Shown here: positions 45,709 through 55,298 of the stretch, piece by piece
Numbering within the stretch: the stretch's first letter is position 1
How the letters are laid out: each line of letters opens with the position of its first letter
Assembly (NCBI RefSeq): GCF_022662475.1
Contig: NZ_JAKNQQ010000001.1
Span: forward strand, 992,001-1,056,000
Reading direction: 5' to 3'
Length of the DNA: 64,000 bases
Source: Sphingomonas sp. TREG-RG-20F-R18-01
Lineage (GTDB): Bacteria; Pseudomonadota; Alphaproteobacteria; Sphingomonadales; Sphingomonadaceae
Notes under the pieces: model-generated
Databases searched by the model: none
The model's input: only the letters and a program-made list of their open reading frames with translations
Told to the model about the DNA's origin: nothing
Translations under genes and position numbers: made by a program

Positions 45709-46779
45709 ATGTACGACACCAATCCTGATGCAGCGACCGCCCCCGGGGCACCCACGCTCATGTTCCGGGAAGCCGCGGAAGCCAGCGCCGCGGTCGAGCG
45801 GATGCTTGCCGCGAACGGCCCGGCGTTCGTCCGCCTCGGCAAACTGCTGCGCGATGCGCCGCCGTCGGTCGTGGTCACTTGCGCCCGGGGGTCGTCCGAC
45901 CACGCTGCAACCTACGCGAAATATCTGATCGAAACGCGGATCGGCATTCTCGTCGCCTCCGCCGCGCCGTCGGTCGCGTCGGTCTATGCGGCACCGGCGG
46001 CACCGGGGAACGCCTTGTGCATCGCGATCTCGCAGAGCGGCCGCAGCCCGGACCTGCTTGCCACGGTCACCGCGCAAAAGGCTGCCGGGGCGCACGTCGT
46101 CGCGATGGTCAACGACACGACGTCCCCGCTCGCCGGGATGGCGGACACGCTGATCGCGCTGTCGGCCGGCACCGAGCGATCGGTGGCCGCGACCAAGTCG
46201 TACATCACGTCGCTGGCCGCGATCGCCGCGCTGGTCGCCGAATGGTCGCTCGACGAATCGCTCGCCGATGCCGTCATCGCGCTGCCCAAGTTGCTCGACC
46301 GGGCCTGGGGGTTCGACTGGCAACCGGTCGGGGGCACGCTGCAGGATGCGACCAACCTGTTCGTCATCGGGCGCGGCCTGAGCCTGGCGGTGGCGCAGGA
46401 AGCGGCGCTCAAGCTCAAGGAAACCTGCGGCCTCCATGCCGAGGCGTTCAGTTCGGCCGAAGTGCGGCACGGACCGATGGCGATCGTCGGCCCGGGCTTT
46501 CCGATCATCGCGTTCGCGACGTCCGATGCCGTCGGGGATGACGTTCGCGCCGTCGCGGCGGAATTCGCCGGTCGTGGCGCCAAGGCGTGCCTTGCCGATG
46601 CCCGCGCCGACGGTGCGACGCAGACCCCGACGGCCGTTCCAGCCGCCAAGGCCGATCCGGCGATCGAGCCGATCCTGATGATCCAGAGCTTCTACCGAAT
46701 GGCAGATGCCCTTTCCCGTGCGCGCGGCTATGATCCCGACGCGCCGAGCCATCTCAGCAAGGTAACCCGGACGCTATGA
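45709..46779 (+). CDS. SIS-domain glucosamine-6-phosphate deaminase (NagB-II type)
   Basis: A 356-residue protein with two SIS domains, like the isomerase half of GlmS but without the glutaminase domain. TCARGSSDHAATYAKYL and ISQSGRSPDLLAT lie in the first, GRGLSLAVAQEAALKLKETCGLHAEA and SSAEVRHGPMAI in the second. In bacteria lacking classical NagB this type deaminates glucosamine-6-phosphate to fructose-6-phosphate. It overlaps nagA by four bases. The short gap before it has AT-rich ACCAATATATAACC, possibly a promoter with a regulator half-site. Confidence 0.9.
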   Translation: MYDTNPDAATAPGAPTLMFREAAEASAAVERMLAANGPAFVRLGKLLRDAPPSVVVTCARGSSDHAATYAKYLIETRIGILVASAAPSVASVYAAPAAPGNALCIAISQSGRSPDLLATVTAQKAAGAHVVAMVNDTTSPLAGMADTLIALSAGTERSVAATKSYITSLAAIAALVAEWSLDESLADAVIALPKLLDRAWGFDWQPVGGTLQDATNLFVIGRGLSLAVAQEAALKLKETCGLHAEAFSSAEVRHGPMAIVGPGFPIIAFATSDAVGDDVRAVAAEFAGRGAKACLADARADGATQTPTAVPAAKADPAIEPILMIQSFYRMADALSRARGYDPDAPSHLSKVTRTL

Positions 46780-47933
46780 CTTCGTACAGTTTCGTGAACG
46801 GCCATATCGTCACCGCGGGCGGAGTCCGCGATGCGGTGACGATCGACGTCGAGAACAGCGTGATCGTTGGCCTGCGCGACGGCGCGGCGGCGGGCGCAAC
46901 CGATCTCGATGGCGGGTGGATGATGCCCGGGTTCATCGACACGCAGGTCAATGGCGGCGGCGGCGTGCTGTTCAACGATGCGCTGACCGTCGCGGGCATT
47001 GCGGCGATCGGCAATGCGCATCGCCCCTATGGGACCACCGCCTATCTGCCCACGCTGATCAGCGATTCGACCGATGCGATCGCGCAGGCGCTAGACGCGA
47101 CCGACGCGGCGATCGCGGCGGGCGTGCCCGGTGTCGTCGGCGCGCATATCGAAGGCCCTGTGATCAACGTGACGCGCAAGGGCATCCACGACCCGAAACA
47201 CTTCGGGACGCTCGACGACCGGCTGATGGACGTGTTGCTCAAGCCGCGCCGTGGCCGCGTCATGGTCACGCTCGCGCCGGAGATCGCGCCGCTCGACCGG
47301 ATCACCGCCCTGGCGCGTGCGGGCGTGCGCGTCAGTCTCGGCCACAGCGATGCGACCCATGCGCAGGCGCGGGACGGCTTTGCCGCGGGGATCACCGGGG
47401 TGACGCATCTGTTCAACGCGATGTCGCCGCTGGTGCATCGCGCACCGGGCGTGGTGGGCGCGGCGCTGGATGACCAGCAGGTGTATTGCGGGCTGATCGC
47501 GGATGGCTTCCATGCCGACGATGCCGTGCTCCGCGTCGCGCTGCGGGCGCGTCCGCTCGACCGGATGATGCTGGTGTCCGACGCGATGCCATGCGTGAAT
47601 GCGCAGGTGAAGGACTTCGTCCTGCAGGGTCGCGCGATTCACGTCGAGGGCGGGCGCTGCGTCGGGGCCGACGGGACGCTGGCGGGATCGGATCTCGACA
47701 TGGCGCGCGCGGTGCGCAACACCGTCTTGAACCTTGGCGTAGCGCCGGAACAGGCAGCGGCCATGGCGGCGACCAACCCGGCTGCGTTCCTCGGGCTGTC
47801 GGCGGTACGGGGCAGCCTTGCGCCCGGCCAGCGCGCGGATTGGGTCATCCTCGACACGGGGTTCCAGCCGCATACCACGACGATTGGCGGCGCGGTTGCC
47901 GCAACCGCCCGCCGCGACATCGTTCCAGCCTGA
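46776..47933 (+). CDS. nagA: N-acetylglucosamine-6-phosphate deacetylase
   Basis: A 385-residue amidohydrolase of the NagA family that removes acetate from GlcNAc-6-phosphate. Metal-site and family motifs are PGFIDTQVNGGGG, GAHIEGPVIN (Glu of the metal site), VSLGHSDATHAQ, GVTHLFNAMSPL and LIADGFHA, with LVSDAMP carrying the catalytic Asp. The usual GPF is GPV here, a minor change. Its ATG overlaps the deaminase stop (ATGA), and a strong palindrome follows before the PTS gene. Confidence 0.95.
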   Translation: MTSYSFVNGHIVTAGGVRDAVTIDVENSVIVGLRDGAAAGATDLDGGWMMPGFIDTQVNGGGGVLFNDALTVAGIAAIGNAHRPYGTTAYLPTLISDSTDAIAQALDATDAAIAAGVPGVVGAHIEGPVINVTRKGIHDPKHFGTLDDRLMDVLLKPRRGRVMVTLAPEIAPLDRITALARAGVRVSLGHSDATHAQARDGFAAGITGVTHLFNAMSPLVHRAPGVVGAALDDQQVYCGLIADGFHADDAVLRVALRARPLDRMMLVSDAMPCVNAQVKDFVLQGRAIHVEGGRCVGADGTLAGSDLDMARAVRNTVLNLGVAPEQAAAMAATNPAAFLGLSAVRGSLAPGQRADWVILDTGFQPHTTTIGGAVAATARRDIVPA

Positions 47934-47940
47934 TAACGGC

Positions 47941-47960
47941 GCGTGCCGCCTGCGGCACGC
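47941..47960 (+). promoter_or_regulatory. Perfect 20-base palindrome between nagA and the PTS gene
   Basis: GCGTGCCGCC and its exact complement, with effectively a four-base loop, followed by TCCCCCCCCC. It lies between the nagA stop and the GAGGAG ribosome site of the PTS gene. Possible partial terminator, RNA-stability element or protein site. Confidence 0.55.
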
Positions 47961-47985
47961 TCCCCCCCCCGATCGAGGAGACACC

Positions 47986-50508
47986 ATGGCGCCGATCATC
48001 CTGTCAGCACCTTTGGAAGGTTGGGTCACCCCGCTCGAAGCGGTGCCCGATCCGGTGTTCGCGGGACGGATGCTCGGCGACGGTATTGCGATCGATCCGA
48101 CCGGGGACACGCTGCACGCGCCCTGCGCCGGGCGCATCGTCGGCCTTCAGGCGACCGGCCACGCGATCACGATCGAGGCCGAGAACGGCGCCCAGATCCT
48201 GATGCATCTCGGGATCGACACGGTCGCGCTGGACGGGCGAGGCTTCACCCCGCTGGTCGCGATCGGGGATCAGGTTGCTTCGGGGGATCCGCTGATCCGG
48301 TTCGACCTCGACCTGCTGGTCCAGTCGGCGCGGGCGGTCATCACGCCGATCCTGCTGACCGAAACCGGCGGGACCGTCGTGTCCGATATCGCCGCGCCGG
48401 GACCGATCGCGGTGGGTGCCGCGCTGATGACGTTGCAACCGACGGCGACATCCGCCGGCGCGCCGCAGGAACCGCACGATGCGAGCGGCATCAGCACGAC
48501 GCGGACGCTCCGGATCGACCTGCCGCATGGCTTGCACGCCCGTCCCGCCGCGCGCATCGCCGCGCTGGCGCGCGAGCGCGATGCCACGGTGACGATCGCC
48601 AAGGGGGATCGCTCTGCCTCCGCGCGCAGCCCGACCGGAATGCTTGGTCTCGGCATCGCGTTCGGCGACAAGATCACGTTGAGCGCGCACGGGCACGATG
48701 CCGACCAGGCGCTGGACGCCCTCGTCGCGCTGATCGCCGGCGGCATGGGAGAAGCGCCAGCGACACCGGCGATCCCGTCCCCTTCCCTGCCCCCGTCGCC
48801 GGTCCCCGACGATCTGGCGCCCGGCACGATCGGCGGCGTCTGCGCGGCCCCCGGACTCGCGGTCGGGCCGGTCCGCCAGCACCGGACCGCGGATATCGAG
48901 GTTCCTGTACATGGGCGCGGCATCGCTGCGGAGACCCAGGCCTTCGACGACGCGCATAGCCAGCTGGTGCAGGATGTCGCGCGCCAGGCGCTCGCAGCGC
49001 GGGGGCCGGCGCAGGCCATCCTCCAGGCGCATGCAGCGCTGCTCGACGATCCGGAACTGCGCGAAGCGACCGATGCGGGTATCGCGCGCGGCGAAAGCGC
49101 AGGCCAGGCGTGGCGCATGGCGATCCGGCAGCAGGCGTACATCCTCCGCACGGGCGGCAACGCCCGGCTGGCCGAGCGGGCGGACGACCTGCTGGACCTG
49201 GAACGACGCCTGCTGGCGCTGCTCGTTGGCGCAGCCCCGACCGTCGACCTTTATGCCGTCGGCACGATCCTGATCGCGGACGATCTATTGCCGTCCGATC
49301 TGATCGCCATTCCGGAAGGGCTGGCGGCCTTGTGCATCGCCCGTGGCGGACCGACGTCGCACGTCGCCATCCTCGCGGCGTCGATGGGCCTGCCGACGCT
49401 GGTCGCTGCCGGTGCCGCCGTCCTCGACATCGCCGAGGGCACGCGGATCATCGTCGACGCGAACAAGGGCCGGCTATTGTCGCATCCGACCGCCGACGAG
49501 ATTGCCGCCGCCGAAGTGCAACAGGCCGCGACCGCGCGCAGGCGCGCCGATGCGCTCGCCACGGCGGCGGTAGCATGCCACACTGCCGATGGCACGCGGA
49601 TCGAGGTGTTCGCCAATCTGGGCGCGGCATCCGAAGCCGCACCGGCGGTGGCCAATGGCGCCGAAGGCTGCGGCCTGCTCCGCACCGAATTCCTGTTCCT
49701 GGACCGCGACACCGCCCCCAGCGTCGCCGAGCAGCATCGGGATTATCAGGCCATCGCCGACGGGCTCGCAGGACGCCCGCTGATCGTCCGGCTGCTCGAC
49801 ATCGGGGGCGACAAGCCCGCCCCCTATCTGACGATGGCGGCCGAGGAAAACCCGGCGCTGGGCTTGCGCGGCATTCGCGTCGGGCTGGCGCATCCGGCAT
49901 TGCTGGAGGATCAGTTGCGCGCGATCCTGCAGGTGCAGCCGATCGGGCAGTGCCGCATCATGCTGCCGATGGTCGCGCGGGTCGAGGAACTGCGCGACGT
50001 TCGGCGCGTGCTGGACCGGCTCCGCGCCGAGATGGAGATCGCGACGCCGATCGCGCTCGGCATCATGGTCGAAACGCCCGCCGCCGCGGTCACCGCCGAC
50101 ACGCTCGCGCGCGAGGCGGATTTCCTGTCGATCGGCACCAACGACCTGACACAATATACGCTCGCGATGGACCGCGCGAACCCCGCGGTCGCCAGCGCGC
50201 TCGACGGATTGCACCCGGCGGTGCTGCGCCTGATCGCGCAGACCTGCCGTGGCGGTGCGATGCATGGGCGATGGACGGGGGTGTGCGGCAGCCTCGCTTC
50301 CGATCCGCTCGCGGTGCCGATTCTGCTCGGGCTTGGCGTGACCGAACTCTCCGCCGCGCCCGCAATGGTCCCGACGATCAAGGCGCGCGTGCGCGAAATA
50401 TCCCTCGAGGCCTGCCGCGCGCATGCACAGGCGGTCCTCGCCTGTGCATGCGCGCCGGAAGTCCGCACGCTCGCCCGACGCTTTGCCTCCGAGGAGACCC
50501 CGGCATGA
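47986..50508 (+). CDS. Fused PTS EIIA(Glc)-HPr-Enzyme I
   Basis: An 840-residue triple fusion carrying the whole phosphate relay except the membrane unit. EIIA(Glc-type) covers residues 1-150 with H74 (HLGIDTV), HPr about 170-255 with H184 (LPHGLHARPAA), and Enzyme I about 275-840 with H459 (RGGPTSHVAI), the PEP-binding LLDIGGDKPAPYL and SIGTNDLTQYTLAMDR, and the active Cys in GVCGSLASDP. Such NagF/FPr-like fusions feed GlcNAc permeases in xanthomonads and some sphingomonads. GAGGAG lies five bases before the ATG. It overlaps the permease gene by ATGA. Confidence 0.94.
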   Translation: MAPIILSAPLEGWVTPLEAVPDPVFAGRMLGDGIAIDPTGDTLHAPCAGRIVGLQATGHAITIEAENGAQILMHLGIDTVALDGRGFTPLVAIGDQVASGDPLIRFDLDLLVQSARAVITPILLTETGGTVVSDIAAPGPIAVGAALMTLQPTATSAGAPQEPHDASGISTTRTLRIDLPHGLHARPAARIAALARERDATVTIAKGDRSASARSPTGMLGLGIAFGDKITLSAHGHDADQALDALVALIAGGMGEAPATPAIPSPSLPPSPVPDDLAPGTIGGVCAAPGLAVGPVRQHRTADIEVPVHGRGIAAETQAFDDAHSQLVQDVARQALAARGPAQAILQAHAALLDDPELREATDAGIARGESAGQAWRMAIRQQAYILRTGGNARLAERADDLLDLERRLLALLVGAAPTVDLYAVGTILIADDLLPSDLIAIPEGLAALCIARGGPTSHVAILAASMGLPTLVAAGAAVLDIAEGTRIIVDANKGRLLSHPTADEIAAAEVQQAATARRRADALATAAVACHTADGTRIEVFANLGAASEAAPAVANGAEGCGLLRTEFLFLDRDTAPSVAEQHRDYQAIADGLAGRPLIVRLLDIGGDKPAPYLTMAAEENPALGLRGIRVGLAHPALLEDQLRAILQVQPIGQCRIMLPMVARVEELRDVRRVLDRLRAEMEIATPIALGIMVETPAAAVTADTLAREADFLSIGTNDLTQYTLAMDRANPAVASALDGLHPAVLRLIAQTCRGGAMHGRWTGVCGSLASDPLAVPILLGLGVTELSAAPAMVPTIKARVREISLEACRAHAQAVLACACAPEVRTLARRFASEETPA

Positions 50509-52226
50509 AACCGAACCTTGGCGGACTGCAATCGCTGGGTCGCGCGCTGATGCTGCCGATCGCGGTCCTGCCGATCGCCGGGCTGCTGCTCCGCCTGGGC
50601 CAGCCCGACCTGCTCGGCATCCCGTTCATGGGCGCGGCGGGCCAGGCGATCTTCGACCATCTCGGTCTGCTCTTCGCGCTCGGCGTCGCGACCGGTTTCG
50701 CGCGCGATGGCAATGGCGCGGCGTGCCTCGCCGGTGTCACCTGTTTCCTGGTGACGACCGAGGCGGGCAAGACCCTGCTGGTCGTGCCGCCGTCCGAACT
50801 CGCCGGCTTCACCGGACCCGCGGTCGATCTCGCGACCGCAGCGTGGAAGGCGAAGGTCATGGCCCGCCTCGACGTACCGATCGGCATCCTGTCGGGACTG
50901 GTCGGCGGGCTGTTCTACAACCGCTTCTCGGCAATGAAACTGCCCGAATATCTGGCGTTTTTCGGCGGCCGGCGGTTCGTGCCGATCATCAGCGGGCTGG
51001 CCGGACTGGTGCTCGCCGCCGTCGTCGGCTTCGCGTTTCACGGGATCAGCGCGGCGATCGACGCGATCAGCCTTGCGGCGACCGGCGCCGGCGCCCCCGG
51101 CGTGTTCGTCTTCGGCCTGTTGAACCGCCTGCTGCTCGTCACCGGACTGCATCACCTGCTCAACAACATCGCGTGGTTCGTGGTGGGCGACTTCCACGGC
51201 ACGACCGGCGATCTGCGCCGCTTCTTCGCGGGCGACCCGAACGCGGGCAGCTTTATGGCGGGGTTCTTCCCGGTGATGATGTTCGGCCTGCCGGCGGCGT
51301 GCCTCGCCATGTACCATGCGACGCGGGCCGATCGGCGCAAGGCGGTCGGCGGGATGCTGTTCAGCCTCGCCCTCACGTCGATGCTGACCGGCGTGACCGA
51401 GCCGATCGAATTCAGCTTCATGTTTCTCGCGCCCGTGCTGTTCGTGATCCATGCGGTGCTGACCGGATTGTCGATGGCGATCATGGACCTGCTCGGGGTC
51501 AAGATGGGGTTCGGCTTTTCGGCGGGGCTGTTCGATTATGTGCTGAACTTCGGCAAGGCGACCCGCCCGCTGATGCTGCTGCCGATCGGCGCGATCTATT
51601 TTGCGCTCTACTACGGCCTGTTCCGGTTCTTCATCCAGCGGTTCGACTTGCCGACTCCGGGCCGCGAACCGCTGTCCGAAACGCCGGTCGCGGTGGCGCC
51701 CGTCGCGCCGGGCGGGCGGGGGCAGGCCTTCGCCCAGGCGCTTGGCGGCGCGGGCAATCTGGCATCGGTCGGGGCGTGCACGACCCGGCTACGATTGGTG
51801 GTACGCGACCAGGCACTGGTCGATGACGGCGCGTTGAAGGCGCTTGGCGCGCGCGGCATGATCCGTCCTTCGGCGACCGCGCTACAGGTCGTGCTGGGGC
51901 CGGTCGCGGACATCGTTGCGGTCGAAATTCGCGATGCGCTCGCCGCCGGAATTCCCGACTCCCCCGCCGCGCCGCGCGTCGAGGCTCCGGTCGCAATCGC
52001 GGATCTGGCGCTGGCCGTACCGCTCGTCGCGGCGCTCGGCGGGGCCGCCAATATCACGGGCAGCACGCGCCATCACGGCCGCTTGAGGATCGCGCTGCGC
52101 GATGCCACGGCGGCCGACGATGCGGCGCTCGGGGCGTTGCAGTTCCACGGGGTGGCGCGCCCCAGCCAGAACGTGCTGCATTTGCTGGGCGATGACGAAC
52201 TGCTGGGGCGCCTGGCGAACGGCTGA
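50505..52226 (+). CDS. nagE: PTS N-acetylglucosamine-type EIICB permease with extra IIB-like domain
   Basis: A 573-residue PTS permease of the glucose/GlcNAc family. The EIIC domain (about 1-380) has about 10 spans, HHLLNNIAWFVVGDF and the substrate motif TGVTEPIEFSFMF. The EIIB domain (about 405-480) has the phosphorylated Cys, C425, in ASVGACTTRLRL. A second IIB-like copy follows (about 495-573) in which the matching segment is NITGSTRHHGRLRI without Cys, so it cannot be phosphorylated there. The missing EIIA is supplied by the upstream fusion. It imports GlcNAc as GlcNAc-6-phosphate for NagA. Confidence 0.93.
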   Translation: MKPNLGGLQSLGRALMLPIAVLPIAGLLLRLGQPDLLGIPFMGAAGQAIFDHLGLLFALGVATGFARDGNGAACLAGVTCFLVTTEAGKTLLVVPPSELAGFTGPAVDLATAAWKAKVMARLDVPIGILSGLVGGLFYNRFSAMKLPEYLAFFGGRRFVPIISGLAGLVLAAVVGFAFHGISAAIDAISLAATGAGAPGVFVFGLLNRLLLVTGLHHLLNNIAWFVVGDFHGTTGDLRRFFAGDPNAGSFMAGFFPVMMFGLPAACLAMYHATRADRRKAVGGMLFSLALTSMLTGVTEPIEFSFMFLAPVLFVIHAVLTGLSMAIMDLLGVKMGFGFSAGLFDYVLNFGKATRPLMLLPIGAIYFALYYGLFRFFIQRFDLPTPGREPLSETPVAVAPVAPGGRGQAFAQALGGAGNLASVGACTTRLRLVVRDQALVDDGALKALGARGMIRPSATALQVVLGPVADIVAVEIRDALAAGIPDSPAAPRVEAPVAIADLALAVPLVAALGGAANITGSTRHHGRLRIALRDATAADDAALGALQFHGVARPSQNVLHLLGDDELLGRLANG

Positions 52227-52334
52227 GGCTGGCCGGGCCGCCCGCGAGCGATCTCGCCGGCGACCTAGGGTGCGGAGCGGCGGCCTCCTGCGCCTTCGGC
52301 CCATCGAGACCGGCCGCAAAGGATCGCAGCCGCG

Positions 52335-55262
52335 CTACGCCGCCGAAAGCGTCACCGAGCCGACGATGCCCGAGGCGGCATGACTGTCCGCCTCGAGGAT
52401 CAGGACGATCTGTCGCGCACCCGCGCCCGGGGCGATCCGCGCGTCGATCGGTGCCGCCGCAACCTCCGCCTTGGTCGCGATGCGCTGGCCGTCGACCCAT
52501 AGTTCCCCGCGCCCGACGACGGACGCGAAGTGAATCCGCCCCCCGCCCGCACCGATCGCGCGCCACGGGACGATCGCGGTCCGATAGATCCGCCACCGCC
52601 CCCCATCACCGCCGCCGCCGTCCCCGCCGGGTGTTGCCGTTCCGCTGGCGACGAACGCCCAGCTGTTATTGTCGCCGTCGCGTGGCGCGAGGTCGGGCGA
52701 GGGCCGTGCGTCGAACGGCATCGATCGCCGCCACTGCGCGATCCGTTGCTGCGGCGCGGTGACCGCCACCTGCGCGGGTGCCGCGATGCCAAGCCGATCG
52801 ATCGTGATCCGGGCCGGCGCAAGCCCGGGGGCCCGCGCCTCGATCACGATGCGTCCCTTGCCGGTGTCCGCCCGGACGATCACCTGCGCCAGACCGTTGA
52901 ACAGCGAACGCGCGCCCGCGTCCGCGGCCGACTGTTCGGGTTCGTGACAATTGGGATCGCCATTGCCCAGACCGATGATCGCCGCGCCGGACACCGCGAA
53001 ACGCACCGGCAGGTTGGCGGTCGGGACATGCCGCCCGCGCGCGTCGATCGCGTCGACCGAAACCGGCTGCGTATCCTCGCCGTCCCCCGCCATCATGCTG
53101 CGCGCCGGGGTCAGCCGCAGCGCGACGGGTGCGCCCGTCGTTTCCTGGACGGCGCTGGCCACCGTCCGCCCGCCGCGCGTCGCAACCACTTCGATCCGCC
53201 CGGCGACATAGGGAACGCTCCAGCTGTTCCCCATCATCCGGTCGACCGGTTGCGTGCCGAGGACGCGACCGTTCAGGCGAAGCGTGACCTGCTCGGCATT
53301 GCTCATCACGAAAACGACGATTGGTTGCCCCTCGCGTCCCGGCCACGTCCAATGCGGTGCCAGGCTGACGACCGGAGCATCGTCGACCCAATGCGCGCGA
53401 TGGATGTCGAACGCGGTCTTGGGGAATCCACACAGGTCGAGAATGCCGAAGAAGCTGGAGATGGTCGGCCAGGCATACGGCGTCGGTTCGCCATGATAGT
53501 CGAAGCCGGTCCAGACGAACCCGCCCGCGACGAAGGCACGGTCCGCGATCTTCTTCCACGTCGAGCGATGCGTGTCGCCCCAGCTCGTGACCTCGACGTC
53601 GTAGGACGAGGCGATATGCCGCGCCGGGTCTCCGCTGAAGGCGCCGCGCGTCTCATAAGCGCTGGTATCCTCCGAACTGGTCATCGCGCGGGCCGGGAAC
53701 ATCGCGTGGAAGCGGTCGTAATCGTTCTGATAATAATTGAACCCGGTGACATCGACGACGTTCGCGACCGTGACCGGATCGAAGAACGACCCGTTGAGCG
53801 CGGCGGTCACGGGGCGGCTGTCATCGAGCGTGCGCACCGCATGCGCCATCCGGCGCACCATCTCGACCCCCGCCTCGGTCGCCTGCATCGGTTCCTCGTT
53901 GAACACCGACCACAGGATGACGGAAGGGTGATTGCGATCGCGCCGCACCAGCCATTCGAGCTGCGCCAGATAATCGGGCGCGGGGTTGAACTGGCGGTTC
54001 TCGTCCATCACGACGAACCCCATGCGGTCCGCCAAATCGAGCAGTTCGGGCGCGGGCGCGCCGTGCGAACAGCGGATCGCATTGCATCCCATCGCCTTCA
54101 GCCGCTCGAGTCGCCAGCGCAGCAACGCATCCGGCACTGCCACGCCCACGCCGGCATGATCCTGATGCAGGCAGACGCCTTTGATCTTCACGTGACGTTC
54201 GTTGAGGAAAAACCCCTGGGCCGGATCGAACCGGATCGTCCGAAACCCGATCGCCACGCGGCGTTCGTCGACCACCGCGCCGTCGCGGCGCACGCGGGCG
54301 ACGAGCGTGTATAGCTTGCTCTGCTCGATCGACCAGAGATCGGGGGACGGGACGTCCAGCGTCAGCGTCGCGACCGAGTCCTCGAGCGCGCCGACCACTG
54401 CGGACACCGCGGCACGAGCGATCGTATGCCCCACCGCATCCAGCAGCATTGCCTCGACCGTGACCGTCGCCGGCGCATGGTCCACGCTGGTGAGCGTGGC
54501 CACGACCGGCACGTGCCAGCGCCCGTCACCATCGCGGCGCGGGTCGGCATGCAGGCCATCGCTCGCAATCGCGACCGCGGCGCGACGGACGAGCCAGGCA
54601 TGGCGATAGATCCCCGCGCCTTCATACCACCAGCCCTCCATCGCCTGCGCATCGACCCGCACCGCGATGACATTCTCCGCATCGCCAAAGCGCGCGAAAG
54701 GGGTCAGGTCGACCACGACGCCGGTGTAGCCCGACCAGCTATGCGCCGCGACGCTGCCATTGACCCAGATCGTCGCATTGGTTGCGATCCCGTCGAACTG
54801 CAGCTCAATCTTCTTGCCGCGATCCGCCGGATCCAGACGCAGCGTCCGCCGGTACCAGCCGATCCCGCGCGGCCGATACCCTTGGGAGATATTGGCGGTT
54901 TCGACGAACGGTTGTGCTGCAGCCCAGTCGTGCGGAAGGCGCACCGGCAGCCAGTCGGAATCGTCGAACGCCATCGCAGCGGCACCCTGCGCGTTGCCGG
55001 CCTTGACGCTGAGATAGGTCTGTTCGTGGTTCGCGGGCGCCACCGCAACGACGTCGCCCTCATGAAACTGCCATCCGCGCTCCAGTCGAACCCGCGCCGG
55101 ATCGGACTCCGGCAGAACCGGGGGGAGCGCATGGGTCGGGCGCGGCATCGGGAGTCCGCCCGCGTCGCCGGAGACGGCAGGCCCGGGAAGCCGCGCCAGG
55201 CTGCCGCTCGCCACCCCCGCGGCGCTGGCGGCGGAGGCAAGCAGAAGCTGGCGACGGTTCAT
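52335..55262 (-). CDS. GH2 beta-galactosidase-like enzyme, exported
   Basis: A 975-residue glycoside hydrolase family 2 protein. MNRRQLLLASAASAAGVA is a Tat-like signal. The sugar-binding jelly roll (about 60-240; LPHDWAAAQPF, GIGWYRRTL), Ig-like domain and TIM barrel follow; acid/base E456 lies in FNEEP and nucleophile candidate E531 in MTSSEDTS. C-terminal beta-sandwich domains follow, the last (about 860-975) with DGQRIATKAEV. GH2 includes beta-galactosidase, mannosidase and glucuronidase; the overall layout and FVWTGFDYHGEPTPY favour galactosidase. It follows gntR by 36 bases on the same strand; AAGGA supports ATG 55262. Removal of terminal Gal from complex N-glycans is inferred. Confidence 0.88.
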   Translation of the reverse strand: MNRRQLLLASAASAAGVASGSLARLPGPAVSGDAGGLPMPRPTHALPPVLPESDPARVRLERGWQFHEGDVVAVAPANHEQTYLSVKAGNAQGAAAMAFDDSDWLPVRLPHDWAAAQPFVETANISQGYRPRGIGWYRRTLRLDPADRGKKIELQFDGIATNATIWVNGSVAAHSWSGYTGVVVDLTPFARFGDAENVIAVRVDAQAMEGWWYEGAGIYRHAWLVRRAAVAIASDGLHADPRRDGDGRWHVPVVATLTSVDHAPATVTVEAMLLDAVGHTIARAAVSAVVGALEDSVATLTLDVPSPDLWSIEQSKLYTLVARVRRDGAVVDERRVAIGFRTIRFDPAQGFFLNERHVKIKGVCLHQDHAGVGVAVPDALLRWRLERLKAMGCNAIRCSHGAPAPELLDLADRMGFVVMDENRQFNPAPDYLAQLEWLVRRDRNHPSVILWSVFNEEPMQATEAGVEMVRRMAHAVRTLDDSRPVTAALNGSFFDPVTVANVVDVTGFNYYQNDYDRFHAMFPARAMTSSEDTSAYETRGAFSGDPARHIASSYDVEVTSWGDTHRSTWKKIADRAFVAGGFVWTGFDYHGEPTPYAWPTISSFFGILDLCGFPKTAFDIHRAHWVDDAPVVSLAPHWTWPGREGQPIVVFVMSNAEQVTLRLNGRVLGTQPVDRMMGNSWSVPYVAGRIEVVATRGGRTVASAVQETTGAPVALRLTPARSMMAGDGEDTQPVSVDAIDARGRHVPTANLPVRFAVSGAAIIGLGNGDPNCHEPEQSAADAGARSLFNGLAQVIVRADTGKGRIVIEARAPGLAPARITIDRLGIAAPAQVAVTAPQQRIAQWRRSMPFDARPSPDLAPRDGDNNSWAFVASGTATPGGDGGGGDGGRWRIYRTAIVPWRAIGAGGGRIHFASVVGRGELWVDGQRIATKAEVAAAPIDARIAPGAGARQIVLILEADSHAASGIVGSVTLSAA

Positions 55263-55298
55263 GACCCTATTCCTTTGGAACGGCGTCGACGGCAACGC

